The notes under the pieces were generated by a model, which had not been told where the DNA came from, searched no databases, and was given only the letters and a program-made list of their open reading frames with translations. Below are positions 41,190 to 50,073 of a DNA stretch of 64,000 nucleotides, in pieces. Source of the stretch: Ferrovibrio sp964218355 (GTDB lineage: Bacteria; Pseudomonadota; Alphaproteobacteria; Ferrovibrionales; Ferrovibrionaceae). Both the position numbers and the translations under genes were made by a program. The stretch is from NCBI RefSeq assembly GCF_964218355.1, contig NZ_CAXPMC010000020.1, forward strand, positions 62,001 through 126,000. The letters run 5' to 3'. Position 1 is the first letter of the stretch. Each line of letters begins with the position of its first letter.

Positions 41190-42440
41190 TCAGTTCACGA
41201 CTTCGCGGGAGGCACGGATCAGGTTGTCGATATGCCAGCCCTGGAACAGGCGGATGCCAGCAGCCATGCCGGCTTTCAGCGCCTCTTCGGTCTCGCAGCG
41301 GGCCATGATGACGCGGTTTGCATCGGCGTCGGCGATCCGGCTGGCAATGTCCTTTGCCGTCCATTCATCGTGGCGGTCGCGGAAATAGAACAGCTTGATG
41401 AAGTCCGCCTTGAGTTCCTTGCGCCCGAACAAGGCGAGCAGGTCGGGCGTGATGCCGTCCAGCAGCAGCCGGTAGCCGGAATTGTGCAGGAACTCGCAGG
41501 CCAGCAGGTATTCGCCGTAATCCCAGAACACATCATAGCGCTGCAGTTCGATGATGATCTGTTCCTTCTTCACGATATTGCCGATGCGGCTGTCGAAATC
41601 GCGGAAGGTGTCGCTGAGGATCGTGCTGACGTTGAGGTTGATGCTGAACGGTCCGCTGTTGCGGCTGACATAGCCGTCCAGCAGCGAGCGGAAAACGCGC
41701 GTGTCCAGCGTGCGGGTCAGGTGATGGAACAGCGAGCGGGCGCCGCGCAGGTTGACGTTCGGCGCGATGGCCTGGCGTAGTTCGTTCACGCCGACGAAGA
41801 TTTCCTGGAAGATCGGTTTCGGCGGCTGGTTGCCGAAACAGACGGCGACCGGCTGCCGTTTCATGAAAGTCGAGACATCGGCCTTCTTGAGAATGTCGTC
41901 GATCTGCTGCAGCGCACCAGGGGTCAGCGGGGCGCCTTCGCCCTGGCCGGCGGCCGTGCCGGCCTTGGCCAGCAGGCGCTTGCGGCGCTCGGTGAAGGTC
42001 CGGAACCGCTGCTGCAGGCCGTCCATCCAGTCCTGCATCTCGTCCAGCTGGCTGTCGAAACGGTACCAGCGGACGGCATTCTCCGCCTCTTCAGGGGTCA
42101 GCCCGATGGCGATGTTGTTGCGGGTCAGGATGTCGTCGATCTCGAGGACCAGCTTCTCGAAGGTCTGGTCGAAGAAGCGTTCCGAAAGCCGCACGAACAG
42201 CACGATCGAATAATCGTGCAGCGTGTAGAACGTGCCCTCGTATTTGGACATGAGGGAACGGATCGAATGAACGACGATGTTGTAGCTCTCGCGGTTCCGT
42301 TCGAAGGTCTTGGGATTGACGAACTGGAGCACCGCCGCAAGACGACCACCGAAAATCTTCCCGCGCATCAGGCGGTCGAAATCGGTCAGCATCTTCTCGT
42401 CGTCGGTGGTAATCTGGTTCTGGTTTACTGCCTCGCTCAT
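41190..42440 (-). CDS. Degenerate EAL-domain signalling protein (416 aa)
   Basis: Residues about 195-410 follow the EAL phosphodiesterase fold: NLNVST (268-273) for the NxS motif, IIIELQRYD (295-303), LLLDGI (326-331), DFIKLFY (346-352), and the QGW near 400. The catalytic ExLxR motif is not recognisable, and the AEGVE position reads MARCETEE, losing the first metal-binding Glu. It should therefore not hydrolyse c-di-GMP but may bind it or a partner. The N-terminal 150 residues look like a degenerate GGDEF-type fold plus a helical linker. Confidence 0.8.
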   Translation of the reverse strand: MSEAVNQNQITTDDEKMLTDFDRLMRGKIFGGRLAAVLQFVNPKTFERNRESYNIVVHSIRSLMSKYEGTFYTLHDYSIVLFVRLSERFFDQTFEKLVLEIDDILTRNNIAIGLTPEEAENAVRWYRFDSQLDEMQDWMDGLQQRFRTFTERRKRLLAKAGTAAGQGEGAPLTPGALQQIDDILKKADVSTFMKRQPVAVCFGNQPPKPIFQEIFVGVNELRQAIAPNVNLRGARSLFHHLTRTLDTRVFRSLLDGYVSRNSGPFSINLNVSTILSDTFRDFDSRIGNIVKKEQIIIELQRYDVFWDYGEYLLACEFLHNSGYRLLLDGITPDLLALFGRKELKADFIKLFYFRDRHDEWTAKDIASRIADADANRVIMARCETEEALKAGMAAGIRLFQGWHIDNLIRASREVVN

Positions 42441-42621
42441 CGAAACGGTCGCTTTCTCCGGTAACGGTCATGGAGAGGGCGGCAACACGCCGATCTGTCG
42501 CTGTTATTTGGCCCCCGCGAGTATTCCACTATGGCAAATTACCCGCTGAGGCAAAAGCCATAAGACCCGATTACTAGCGAGCAGAGGATAAAATTTGCAT
42601 TAACTGCAGGTATTTTTATGG

Positions 42622-44259
42622 TTACCTGGCCGTCAGGCCTCGTGCCGCCAGCATCGCCGGCGTGTCGTAATCCTGCAGAATCCCCGGATGATCGACGGCA
42701 ACGTCGCAGATCCAGTCCGCATGCGGCATGAACAGGCTGCGGGCGCCGGCATCGCCGGCCAGCCGGCTCAGGTCCGGGAAGAACTGGGCTCCCCACAACA
42801 CAGGGTTGCCGCGCTTGCCCTTGTGGGACGGCAGGCAGATGGCCCGGCCTTCGGTCGGGTTGAAGGCGGAAACCAGCTGCTCCAGCACGGCCGGCGGCAC
42901 GTCCGGCATGTCGCCCAGACAGATCAGGGCGCCGTCGATATCACTGGGCAGGGCGGCCAGGCCGGTGCGCAGGGAACTGGCCATGCCCGATGCATAATCC
43001 GGATTATGTGCGACTGCGATGCGGTCGCGGTTGCCGGCGGCGGCGGCAACCGCCTCCGCCTGATGGCCGGTGACCAGCAGGACCGGGCGGTGATCCGTTT
43101 GCAGAGCATTATCGATCACATGGCGGATCAGCGGCCGGCCATCAAGTTCCGCCAGCAGTTTGTGGCTGTCGCCGAAACGGCTGGACAGACCGGCGGCAAG
43201 GACAAGGATGGCGATCCGCGGCCGGCTGGGCGGCCGGGCCGGTGTGGGGCGGTCGGCATTGTCGCGCGGCATCGGACGGCTGGGAATCTCCTTCAGCAGG
43301 CCGCCGAGGCCCATGCCCATGATGTCACGCGGCGTCACGTCGAGCCCGGCACAGAGACGCTGCAGCACCCAGTCGAAGCCGTTCAGCTTGGGCGAGCGCG
43401 CGCAACCCGGCACGCCGATCACCGGCACCTCGCCATGGCGGCCCAGCACCAGCAGGTTGCCCGGATCGACCGGCATGCCGAAATACGCGACCGTGCCGCC
43501 CGCAGCGACCAGACCGGCCGGCACCACATCGCCGCGATCGACGGTGGCCGATGCGCCGAAAACCAGGATCGGCGCGCAGCCGGCCGCTTTCAGGTCGCGA
43601 ATCGCGGCCGCTATCGCCGGCTCCTCATGGGGCACGGTGCGGCTGGCCGCGATGCGGCTGCCCAGCCGGCCGAGGCGGATGGCGACGGCCTGTTCGGTCT
43701 TGGCCAGCACGCTGTCCTTCGTTTTGGCCACCCGGGTCAGCACGAGGCCGACCGCACAGGGCCGGAAAGGCGCGATCCGCACCAGCGGCCCGCCCTCGCG
43801 CAACAGGGCCTCGCCCTGCGCGATCACCGTCTTCGGCGCGGCAAATGGGATGATCTTCACCGTGGCCAGCATCTGCCCCGGTTCGACGATGTCGTGGTTT
43901 GCCAGGGTGGCCACGGTCAGGGCCTCGTCCAGGGCATTGAGCGCGGTCAGCCTGGCCGCATCGACCACGACCAGGCCGGCGGTTTCGGCATAGAGATTGG
44001 CGCGGCCGGTGAAGGCGGCGGCCGGCCGTGCGCCGGGACCGGCCGCGGTGGTGGCAATGCGGCGTGCGGCTTCGTCTTCCGGCAGGTCATCGTCATCGAG
44101 GCGGGCGATATGGATGCGGCTGTGACCGGCAGCCGCCAGTGCCGCAACGTCCTCGGCGCTGAGCAGCCGGCCCTTCCGGAAGCGTTCGTCGCCCACGGCG
44201 AGACTGTGGCCGAGTATACCGCCGGCGGCCTCCTGTACGGCAACGGGACCGAAGAACAT
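42622..44259 (-). CDS. MoeA/MogA-like and MobA-like fusion for molybdenum cofactor (545 aa)
   Basis: Residues about 1-330 resemble a molybdopterin-binding (MoeA/MogA-type) region, with GASATVDRGDVVP near 235. Residues about 348-545 are a MobA/MocA nucleotidyltransferase: LVLAAGLSSRFG with the GTP/CTP-binding loop, KLLAELDGRPL, and CLGDMPDVPP. MocA attaches CMP to Moco for xanthine-dehydrogenase and CO-dehydrogenase families. The fusion is known in Mo-hydroxylase gene clusters. It is the last gene of the XdhC-coupled operon, five bases after XdhC. Confidence 0.85.
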   Translation of the reverse strand: MFFGPVAVQEAAGGILGHSLAVGDERFRKGRLLSAEDVAALAAAGHSRIHIARLDDDDLPEDEAARRIATTAAGPGARPAAAFTGRANLYAETAGLVVVDAARLTALNALDEALTVATLANHDIVEPGQMLATVKIIPFAAPKTVIAQGEALLREGGPLVRIAPFRPCAVGLVLTRVAKTKDSVLAKTEQAVAIRLGRLGSRIAASRTVPHEEPAIAAAIRDLKAAGCAPILVFGASATVDRGDVVPAGLVAAGGTVAYFGMPVDPGNLLVLGRHGEVPVIGVPGCARSPKLNGFDWVLQRLCAGLDVTPRDIMGMGLGGLLKEIPSRPMPRDNADRPTPARPPSRPRIAILVLAAGLSSRFGDSHKLLAELDGRPLIRHVIDNALQTDHRPVLLVTGHQAEAVAAAAGNRDRIAVAHNPDYASGMASSLRTGLAALPSDIDGALICLGDMPDVPPAVLEQLVSAFNPTEGRAICLPSHKGKRGNPVLWGAQFFPDLSRLAGDAGARSLFMPHADWICDVAVDHPGILQDYDTPAMLAARGLTAR

Positions 44260-44264
44260 GGATG

Positions 44265-45002
44265 TCAGGCCGCGGCCGGGCCGGCCGGCGCCGGTGCGGG
44301 AGCCGATGCGGCCGGCTGGCGCAGGGACGCGGTCATCTGGGCGAGAATGGAAATCGCGATCTCGGCCGGCGATTTCGCGCCGATGGTGAGTCCGACCGGG
44401 CCGTGGATGCGGGAAAATTCATGCTCAGCGATACCGGCCTCGCGCAGGCGCTCCAGCCTTGAGGCATGCGTCTTCTTGCTGCCCAGCGCGCCGATGTAGA
44501 ACACGTCGGATTGCAGGGCCGCGATCAGGGCCGGGTCGTCGATCTTGGGGTCGTGGGTCAGGGTCACCACCGCCGTGCGGATATCCGGTTTCAGCTGGGC
44601 CATTGCTTCATCAGGCCAGTCATTCGACAGCTGCACGCCTGGGAACCGTTCGGCCGAGCCGAAGGCGCTGCGCGGGTCGATCACGATCACCTCGTAGCCG
44701 GCCAGCTGCGCCATCGGTACCAGTGCCTGCGCGATATGCACGGCGCCGACCAGCACCAGCCGCAGCGGCGGATTGAAGACATTGAGGAAGAGGGGGCCGT
44801 CATCCGTCTCGATGGTGCGCGGCCTGTCTTCCAGCATGGCGGCCCGGGCCGCCTCGCCGATGCGCGGGTCGCTATCCTTCAGACCCTTCTTGCCGTAGAG
44901 ATACAGCAGCCGCTGCTCGCCGGTCTTCAGGAAGGTCGCCAGCACCACCGGGCGCTTTTCGGCCCGGTCCTGCTGCAGCTGTTCAAGGATTCCCTTTTTC
45001 AT
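44265..45002 (-). CDS. XdhC-family Mo-cofactor insertion protein, Rossmann domain type (245 aa)
   Basis: XdhC/CoxI proteins bind sulfurated Moco and deliver it to Mo hydroxylases. The N-terminal part is a short alpha/beta region, and the C-terminal XdhC_C Rossmann segment reads LRLVLVGAVHIAQAL, then VIVIDPR and IGALGSKKTHASRLERL. Ala replaces the usual second Gly of the nucleotide loop. The ATG at 45002 overlaps the stop of the upstream CoxI-type gene, so they are coupled. Confidence 0.88.
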   Translation of the reverse strand: MKKGILEQLQQDRAEKRPVVLATFLKTGEQRLLYLYGKKGLKDSDPRIGEAARAAMLEDRPRTIETDDGPLFLNVFNPPLRLVLVGAVHIAQALVPMAQLAGYEVIVIDPRSAFGSAERFPGVQLSNDWPDEAMAQLKPDIRTAVVTLTHDPKIDDPALIAALQSDVFYIGALGSKKTHASRLERLREAGIAEHEFSRIHGPVGLTIGAKSPAEIAISILAQMTASLRQPAASAPAPAPAGPAAA

Positions 45003-45328
45003 CCGTCGAGCCGTTCGACATAGACCTGGATCTTGCCGCCGCAGGCGAGGCCGACTTCCCAGGCCTGCGCATCCGAGACGCCGAAATCCAGCAGGCGCGG
45101 CTTGCCGTCGGCGATGGCGTCCAGCGCCTCGGTCACCACGGCACCCTCGATGCAGCCGCCGGAGACCGAGCCGATGAACTTGCCCTCGCCATCGACGGCC
45201 AGCTGGCTGCCGACCGGGCGCGGGGCCGAGCCCCAGGTGGTGACCACGGTGGCGAGTGCCACGTCGCGACCGGCTTTCTTCCAGTCCAGCGCGGCGGCGA
45301 GAATGTCGTCCTGGATGTCGGTGGTCAT
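44999..45328 (-). CDS. XdhC/CoxI N-domain protein (109 aa)
   Basis: The segments VVTTWGSAPRPVGSQL and SVSGGCIEGAVVTEAL are the conserved XdhC_CoxI N-terminal domain, with the Cys that is thought to assist Moco sulfuration. It lacks the Rossmann C-domain, which is encoded by the next gene, so the XdhC functions are split between two polypeptides here. Both ends overlap neighbours by four bases. Confidence 0.9.
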   Translation of the reverse strand: MTTDIQDDILAAALDWKKAGRDVALATVVTTWGSAPRPVGSQLAVDGEGKFIGSVSGGCIEGAVVTEALDAIADGKPRLLDFGVSDAQAWEVGLACGGKIQVYVERLDG

Positions 45329-46575
45329 GCGGCCATCCTTCCGAGATTGTCCTGCAGGCGGTTGCCGGCCGTGCTGTCGCGGCTGAGTGCGGCGGCAAGG
45401 TCGGCAATGGAACTAAGATTGTGAACCGGCCGGAAATCGTCAACCTGGGGCAGGATGGCGCGGATTCCGGCCGCCTTCGGCTCGAACCCGTCCCAGCGCA
45501 GCAGCGGGTTCAGCCAGATCAGACGGTTGCAGGATTTGTGCAGGCGTTCCATCTCGCGGGCCAGTCCGCTGCCGCCTTCGCGGTCCAGCCCGTCGGTGAC
45601 CAGAACCACCACGGCGCCCTGACCCAGCACGCGGCGCGACCACAGCCGGTTGAACTCGGCCAGCGTGGTGCCGATCCGGGTACCGCCCGACCAGTCCGGC
45701 ACGGCTTCGCTGACCGCGGCCAGCGCCTTGTCGACATCGCGCTGGCGCAGCATGCGGGTGATGTTGGTCAGCCGCGTGCCGAACAGGAAGCTGTGCACCC
45801 GGGTACGGTCGCTGGTCAGGGCATGCATGAAATGCAGGAACATGCGGCTGTACTGGCTCATCGAGCCCGAGATGTCGCACAGCACCACCAGCGGCGGCGG
45901 TCGCAGGCCGGGACTTTTGCGCTTCAGGGGGATGATGGCGCCGCCGGTACGCATGGAGGCCTGCAGACTGGCGCGCAGGTCGATGCGGTGGCCACGCGGA
46001 TCGGCACGCAGGCGGCGGATTTTCTGCGGACGGAACGGCCAGTCGATCCGGTCCAGTGCCGCCTTTGCCGCCTCCAGTTCTTCGGCGGTCATCTCGGCGA
46101 AGTCCTTCTGCTGCAGCAGTTCGTCAGCCGAGAAGGTCAGCGTCGCATCGATCTCGACCTCTTTCGGTGCGGCCTCCTGCGGCCGGTCGCCCTGGCCCGG
46201 CAGCATCGCCTGCCGGATGCGCTGCGAGAGTTCCTTTTTCTTCGGGTCGGCGCTGCCCTCGGCCTGCGGCAGCATCAGACTCATCATGCGCTCCATGATC
46301 TTCGGGTCGCGCCAGAAGATGTGGAATGCCTGGTCGAACAGCTCGCGCTGGTCGCGGCGGTTCACCAGCACCGAGAACAGCGTCCAGTACAGATCGTCAC
46401 GGCGGCGGATGCCGGCAACCTCCACGGCGCGCACGGCATCGATGGCCTTGCCGGGCCCCAGCCGCAGGCCGGCGGCGCGCAGCAGGCGCACGAAATGCAC
46501 GATATTGGCGGCAAAGGCGCCAGGCGTGCTGCCGGGATGCCCATGGTCTGGCAGGTCGGGCAGCAGGGTGTTCAT
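45325..46575 (-). CDS. coxE: CoxE-like VWA-domain protein (416 aa)
   Basis: The last 190 residues form a VWA domain with intact MIDAS: DISGSMS at 234-240 and later TDGLDREG with its Asp. The N-terminal half is helical. CoxE works with the MoxR-like AAA+ ATPase CoxD in maturation of the CO-dehydrogenase-type active site (Cu-S-Mo assembly) and of related Mo enzymes. Eleven bases separate it from the upstream moxR/coxD gene. Confidence 0.9.
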   Translation of the reverse strand: MNTLLPDLPDHGHPGSTPGAFAANIVHFVRLLRAAGLRLGPGKAIDAVRAVEVAGIRRRDDLYWTLFSVLVNRRDQRELFDQAFHIFWRDPKIMERMMSLMLPQAEGSADPKKKELSQRIRQAMLPGQGDRPQEAAPKEVEIDATLTFSADELLQQKDFAEMTAEELEAAKAALDRIDWPFRPQKIRRLRADPRGHRIDLRASLQASMRTGGAIIPLKRKSPGLRPPPLVVLCDISGSMSQYSRMFLHFMHALTSDRTRVHSFLFGTRLTNITRMLRQRDVDKALAAVSEAVPDWSGGTRIGTTLAEFNRLWSRRVLGQGAVVVLVTDGLDREGGSGLAREMERLHKSCNRLIWLNPLLRWDGFEPKAAGIRAILPQVDDFRPVHNLSSIADLAAALSRDSTAGNRLQDNLGRMAA

Positions 46576-46586
46576 GCCGCCACCGT

Positions 46587-47504
46587 TCAGACGCCGAGGG
46601 CGGCCATGTCCTGCTGCACCTTGTGCAGGATCGCGGCGGCCTCGGAGCCTTTCATCTTGGCGATGTCATCCTGGTATTTGAGCAGCACGCCGAGCGTGTT
46701 GTCGACGGTTTCGGGGTCCAGCGCCACCTTGTCGAGGAAACTGAGGGCGCGGGTCCAGTCGATGGTCTCGGCGACGCCGGGCAGCTTGAACAGTTCGGTT
46801 TCGCGCAGATGCTGCACGAAGGCGACGATCTCGCGGCTCAGCCGCTGCGGCACGCCGGGCACCTTGCGCTCGAGGATCGCCAGCTCGCGTTCGGCATCGG
46901 GATAATCGACCCAGTAATACAGGCAGCGGCGCTTCAGGGCATCGTGAATCTCGCGGGTGCGGTTCGAGGTGATGATGACGATCGGTGGTGCGGCGGCCTT
47001 GACCGGGCCGATCTCGGGGATGGTGATCTGGAAGTCGGACAGCACCTCCAGCAGATAGGCCTCGAAGGGTTCGTCGGTGCGGTCGAGTTCGTCGATCAGC
47101 AGCACCGGAGCACCGGCCGGATCGGGCCGCAGGGCCTGCAGCAGCGGGCGCTCGACGAGAAAATCGGGGCTGAACAGGTCGCGGGCCAGCGAGCCCTTGT
47201 CCCCTTCGCCGGTGGCTTCCGCGAGACGGATTTCCAGCATCTGGCGCGGGTAGTTCCACTCGTAGACGGCCGAGGCGAGATCCAGGCCTTCATAGCATTG
47301 CAGGCGGATCAGGCTGCGGCCCAGCGTCTGCGCCAGCACCTTGGCGATCTCGGTCTTGCCGACGCCGGCCTCGCCCTCGAGGAACAGCGGCCGGCCCATT
47401 TTCAGGGCAAGAAACAGTGTCGTGGCCAGCGGCCGGTCGGCGACATAGTCGCCCTGGTTCAGCAGGGTTTCGACGGCATCGATGGAGGCGGGCAAATCGG
47501 TCAT
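46587..47504 (-). CDS. coxD: MoxR-family AAA+ ATPase, CoxD-like (305 aa)
   Basis: Walker A GEAGVGKT is at 44-51, Walker B is in VLLIDELDRTD (about 135), sensor 1 in ITSNRT, and the Arg finger region follows in ALKRRC. MoxR ATPases are chaperones that act with a VWA partner, here CoxE. It is the first gene of a five-gene minus-strand maturation operon (coxD, coxE, two XdhC-type genes, MoeA-MobA fusion) directed at a Mo hydroxylase not found in this window. Confidence 0.92.
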   Translation of the reverse strand: MTDLPASIDAVETLLNQGDYVADRPLATTLFLALKMGRPLFLEGEAGVGKTEIAKVLAQTLGRSLIRLQCYEGLDLASAVYEWNYPRQMLEIRLAEATGEGDKGSLARDLFSPDFLVERPLLQALRPDPAGAPVLLIDELDRTDEPFEAYLLEVLSDFQITIPEIGPVKAAAPPIVIITSNRTREIHDALKRRCLYYWVDYPDAERELAILERKVPGVPQRLSREIVAFVQHLRETELFKLPGVAETIDWTRALSFLDKVALDPETVDNTLGVLLKYQDDIAKMKGSEAAAILHKVQQDMAALGV

Positions 47505-47643
47505 CTGTCTCGGAGATTTAGGGCGGAACGGATCAAAATCATGCCCCGATTGACCGGGGCCCGCAATGATGGCCGGGCCGGGGCGTCACAAAACGGCAGG
47601 GCGCACCGTCTGGGGGACAGGAAATCATGCAAAGGAAGCCGCC

Positions 47644-48159
47644 ATGACTGCCGCGATCCCCGATCCGCACCCGAACCGCCAGATGCTGCTGCGTCATCTT
47701 GCCGCCGAGAATGCCCATGACATGGAGGGCACCCTGGCAACCGTGCATCCGGACTGCATGTTCCGTGATTTTGCCACCGGGCAGGTCTTCCACGGGCTGG
47801 CCGGCGCCGAACGGCATTACCGGCAATGGTGGGAAGCCTTCGGCAATGTGGTCGAACGCATGCCCGATGGTGCCGCCTGGTGGATCGACGACGAAACCTA
47901 TGTGGCACAGCCACAATATGTCGGCCGCCATGTCGGCCCGTTTCTCGGGATTGCGCCGACCGGACAGTCTTTCGTGCTGCCTTTTGCGGTCTTCGTGCGC
48001 TTCCGGGGCGGATTGCTGGCCGAGGAACGCTTCTACTACGACCTGGCCACCCTGCTGCGCCAGCTGGGGCAGGAGGCGCCGGACCCGGCCATGCTGGCCC
48101 AGGCCCGGGACTGGGCCGCCGGCCAGCCCGCCGGCGATCAGCGCGTCAGGATCGTGTAG
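47644..48159 (+). CDS. SnoaL/NTF2-like protein (171 aa)
   Basis: A small alpha+beta cone fold. The first helix pair and strand read HLAAENAHDMEGTLATVHPDC, then GQVFHGLAGAERHYRQWW, as in SnoaL-like ester cyclases. Catalytic roles vary widely in this family, and the substrate is unknown. AAGGA precedes the ATG at 47644. The 3' end overlaps the convergent gene at 48138 by 22 bases. Confidence 0.8.
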   Translation: MTAAIPDPHPNRQMLLRHLAAENAHDMEGTLATVHPDCMFRDFATGQVFHGLAGAERHYRQWWEAFGNVVERMPDGAAWWIDDETYVAQPQYVGRHVGPFLGIAPTGQSFVLPFAVFVRFRGGLLAEERFYYDLATLLRQLGQEAPDPAMLAQARDWAAGQPAGDQRVRIV

Positions 48160-48515
48160 CCGCGTTCGATGACCCGCTTGGTGGCCTCGAAGGCATGCAC
48201 CAGTTCGTCATTGGTCTCGCGGGCGGCCCTCAGCCGGGCAATGTCCTCAAGGCTGGGATTGGCCTTGCCGGAGAGTTCGAGGGCGATCTTGACATAGCGG
48301 GCCCGCGCCTCGGCAACCCGGACGGCAAAGGCCATGAAGGATTCCCGGTTGAGCTCCGGCACCGCCCTGCGGATCACCTCGCGGTTGGCGCTGAAAATCC
48401 CCATTTCGATCTCTTCGAGGAATTTCTGCAGCTTGCGGGCGGATTCCCGGTCGAGCATGTCCTTGCTGACCAGGTGATCGACCTTGTTGTCCTTGCCAAA
48501 CCCGATGATCTTCAT
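48138..48515 (-). CDS. Small helical protein, function unknown (125 aa)
   Basis: No family recognised. The chain is almost entirely helical with charged repeats (DRESARKLQKFLEEIE, RESFMAFAVRVAEARARYVKIALEL), which suggests a coiled-coil or four-helix bundle in the cytoplasm. AGGAGG lies six bases before the ATG at 48515. It ends within the 3' end of the SnoaL-like gene. Confidence 0.75.
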   Translation of the reverse strand: MKIIGFGKDNKVDHLVSKDMLDRESARKLQKFLEEIEMGIFSANREVIRRAVPELNRESFMAFAVRVAEARARYVKIALELSGKANPSLEDIARLRAARETNDELVHAFEATKRVIERGYTILTR

Positions 48516-48700
48516 CGCCGCCTCCTGCCGCGATTCGGGGAATGATCGTCACCATACCGCGTTTTCCGCAGCCGATGAGAGTGTATTCCTGATAATGGGC
48601 TATCTGAGGGGTATGGGGCATTCGGTTCCCGGGTGGCCCGGAAACGGCGCCACTGCCTTCCGGGCCGGAGAGGTCACGGGAACCGGAGGCGTCACGGGAA

Positions 48701-48774
48701 TGGAGGTCCGGGCCGGAATTGAACCGGCGTACGCGGATTTGCAGTCCGCTGCGTCACCACTCCGCCACCGGACC
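48701..48774 (-). tRNA. tRNA-Cys (GCA)
   Basis: Read on the minus strand, the acceptor arms GGTCCGG and CCGGACC pair over seven bases, and the anticodon loop CTGCAAA carries GCA (plus-strand 48740-48742). The T-arm is GCCGGTTCAATTCCGGC. The discriminator is U, and CCA is encoded at 48701-48703. It stands alone between an unknown gene and the Pcm-like gene. Confidence 0.96.
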
Positions 48775-48971
48775 CCAGCAAACGCGCCTCTTACTACGGG
48801 TTTCGCCCCCGCGGGGTCAAGGGGTTCAGGGGGCGTCCGGGTAGTGTGACGGATCGCACGCCGCGCCGGGTTCGTGGCCGCTAACCCCGCATCGGGCCAT
48901 TGTTTTCACCGCATCGCAGCATTATAAGGGCAACATTCTTCCTTCCGCGTTTCAGCCCGGATTGCACGCCC

Positions 48972-49643
48972 ATGGCCCAAGCCGACCGCCAATTTGCAGA
49001 AGCCCGCCGCTATATGGTGCTGACCCAGCTGCGGCCCAACAAGGTGATCGACGAGCAGGTGATCGCGGCCATGGCCGAGGTGCCGCGCGAACAGTTCGTG
49101 CCCAAGGCCTACCGCGGCGTCGCCTACATGGACGAGGATGTTGCGGTCGCGCCGGGCCGATTCCTGATGGAGCCGATGATCCTGGGGCGCCTGCTGCAGG
49201 AAGCGGAGATCGCCCCCTCGGACACGGCCCTCGTGGTCGGCAGCGCCACCGGCTATGACGTCGCGGTGCTCTCGCGGCTGGCCAGCACCGTGATCGGCCT
49301 GGAGGCCGACCCGGCACTGGTGGCGCAGGCCGGCCAGGTTCTTGAACAGCTGGGCAATGTCAATGCCGTCATGGTGGAGGGGCCGCTGGCCGCCGGCCTG
49401 CCCAAGCAGGGTCCGTTCAACGTGATCCTGCTGGCGGGCGCCGTGCCGGAGATTCCGCCAGCCCTGCTGGACCAGCTCGCCGAAGGCGGACGGCTGATCG
49501 GCGTGGTGCGCGCCGCGGAAAGCCCGATCGGTCAGGCGGTGATCGTGCGTCGGACGGCCGGGGTGCTTGCCGAGCGGGTGCTGTTCGATGCCGGAACCCC
49601 GGTGTTGCCGGGTTTCGAGCAGCCGGCCGGATTTGTGTTCTGA
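48972..49643 (+). CDS. Protein-L-isoaspartate O-methyltransferase-like protein (223 aa)
   Basis: This is a SAM-dependent methyltransferase of the Pcm family: a PREQFVP segment, the SAM-binding VGSATGYDVAVL (the usual GxGxG is modified), and LEADPALVAQA. The alphaproteobacterial Pcm-like protein upstream of tolC often lacks full isoaspartate activity, so the repair role is only inferred. The start at 48972 avoids 24 open codons with no export or domain features. Confidence 0.85.
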   Translation: MAQADRQFAEARRYMVLTQLRPNKVIDEQVIAAMAEVPREQFVPKAYRGVAYMDEDVAVAPGRFLMEPMILGRLLQEAEIAPSDTALVVGSATGYDVAVLSRLASTVIGLEADPALVAQAGQVLEQLGNVNAVMVEGPLAAGLPKQGPFNVILLAGAVPEIPPALLDQLAEGGRLIGVVRAAESPIGQAVIVRRTAGVLAERVLFDAGTPVLPGFEQPAGFVF

Positions 49644-49651
49644 GCGGCACC

Positions 49652-49987
49652 ATGGCCGTCAGCAGCCTGCCACTGGAAATCGGCGTCGCGGAACTTGATG
49701 CCTGGCGGCGTTCCGGTCGCGACATTGCCGTGCTGGATGTACGCGAGGACTGGGAAGTCGCGCTCTGCGCCGTGGATGGCAGCCTGCGCATTCCGATGCA
49801 GCAGGTACCAGGCCGCAAGGACGAACTACCACAGGACAAGCCGCTGGTGGTGATGTGCCATCACGGCGGCCGCAGCCGGCAGGTGATGCAGTGGCTGCGG
49901 GGGAACGGCTTCGCACAGGCCATCAACCTGGCTGGCGGGATTCACGCCTGGGCCAGCGAGATCGACCGGGATATGCCGACATACTGA
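49652..49987 (+). CDS. Rhodanese-like sulfurtransferase (111 aa)
   Basis: A single rhodanese domain with the active-site loop MCHHGGRSR, where the Cys is the persulfide carrier and the following residues form the cradle. VLDVREDWEVA and GGIHAW are the typical flanking motifs. Single-domain rhodaneses move sulfur for Fe-S, tRNA or detoxification chemistry. It lies between the Pcm-like gene and tolC, a conserved alphaproteobacterial order. Confidence 0.92.
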   Translation: MAVSSLPLEIGVAELDAWRRSGRDIAVLDVREDWEVALCAVDGSLRIPMQQVPGRKDELPQDKPLVVMCHHGGRSRQVMQWLRGNGFAQAINLAGGIHAWASEIDRDMPTY

Positions 49988-50073
49988 ACTCGAGTGATTG
50001 CATAATCAGGCGGAATCGCCGGGTGCTGACGGGGAACGACGCTGCAAGAAGCGCTCACAGGAAAAAAGGACAG

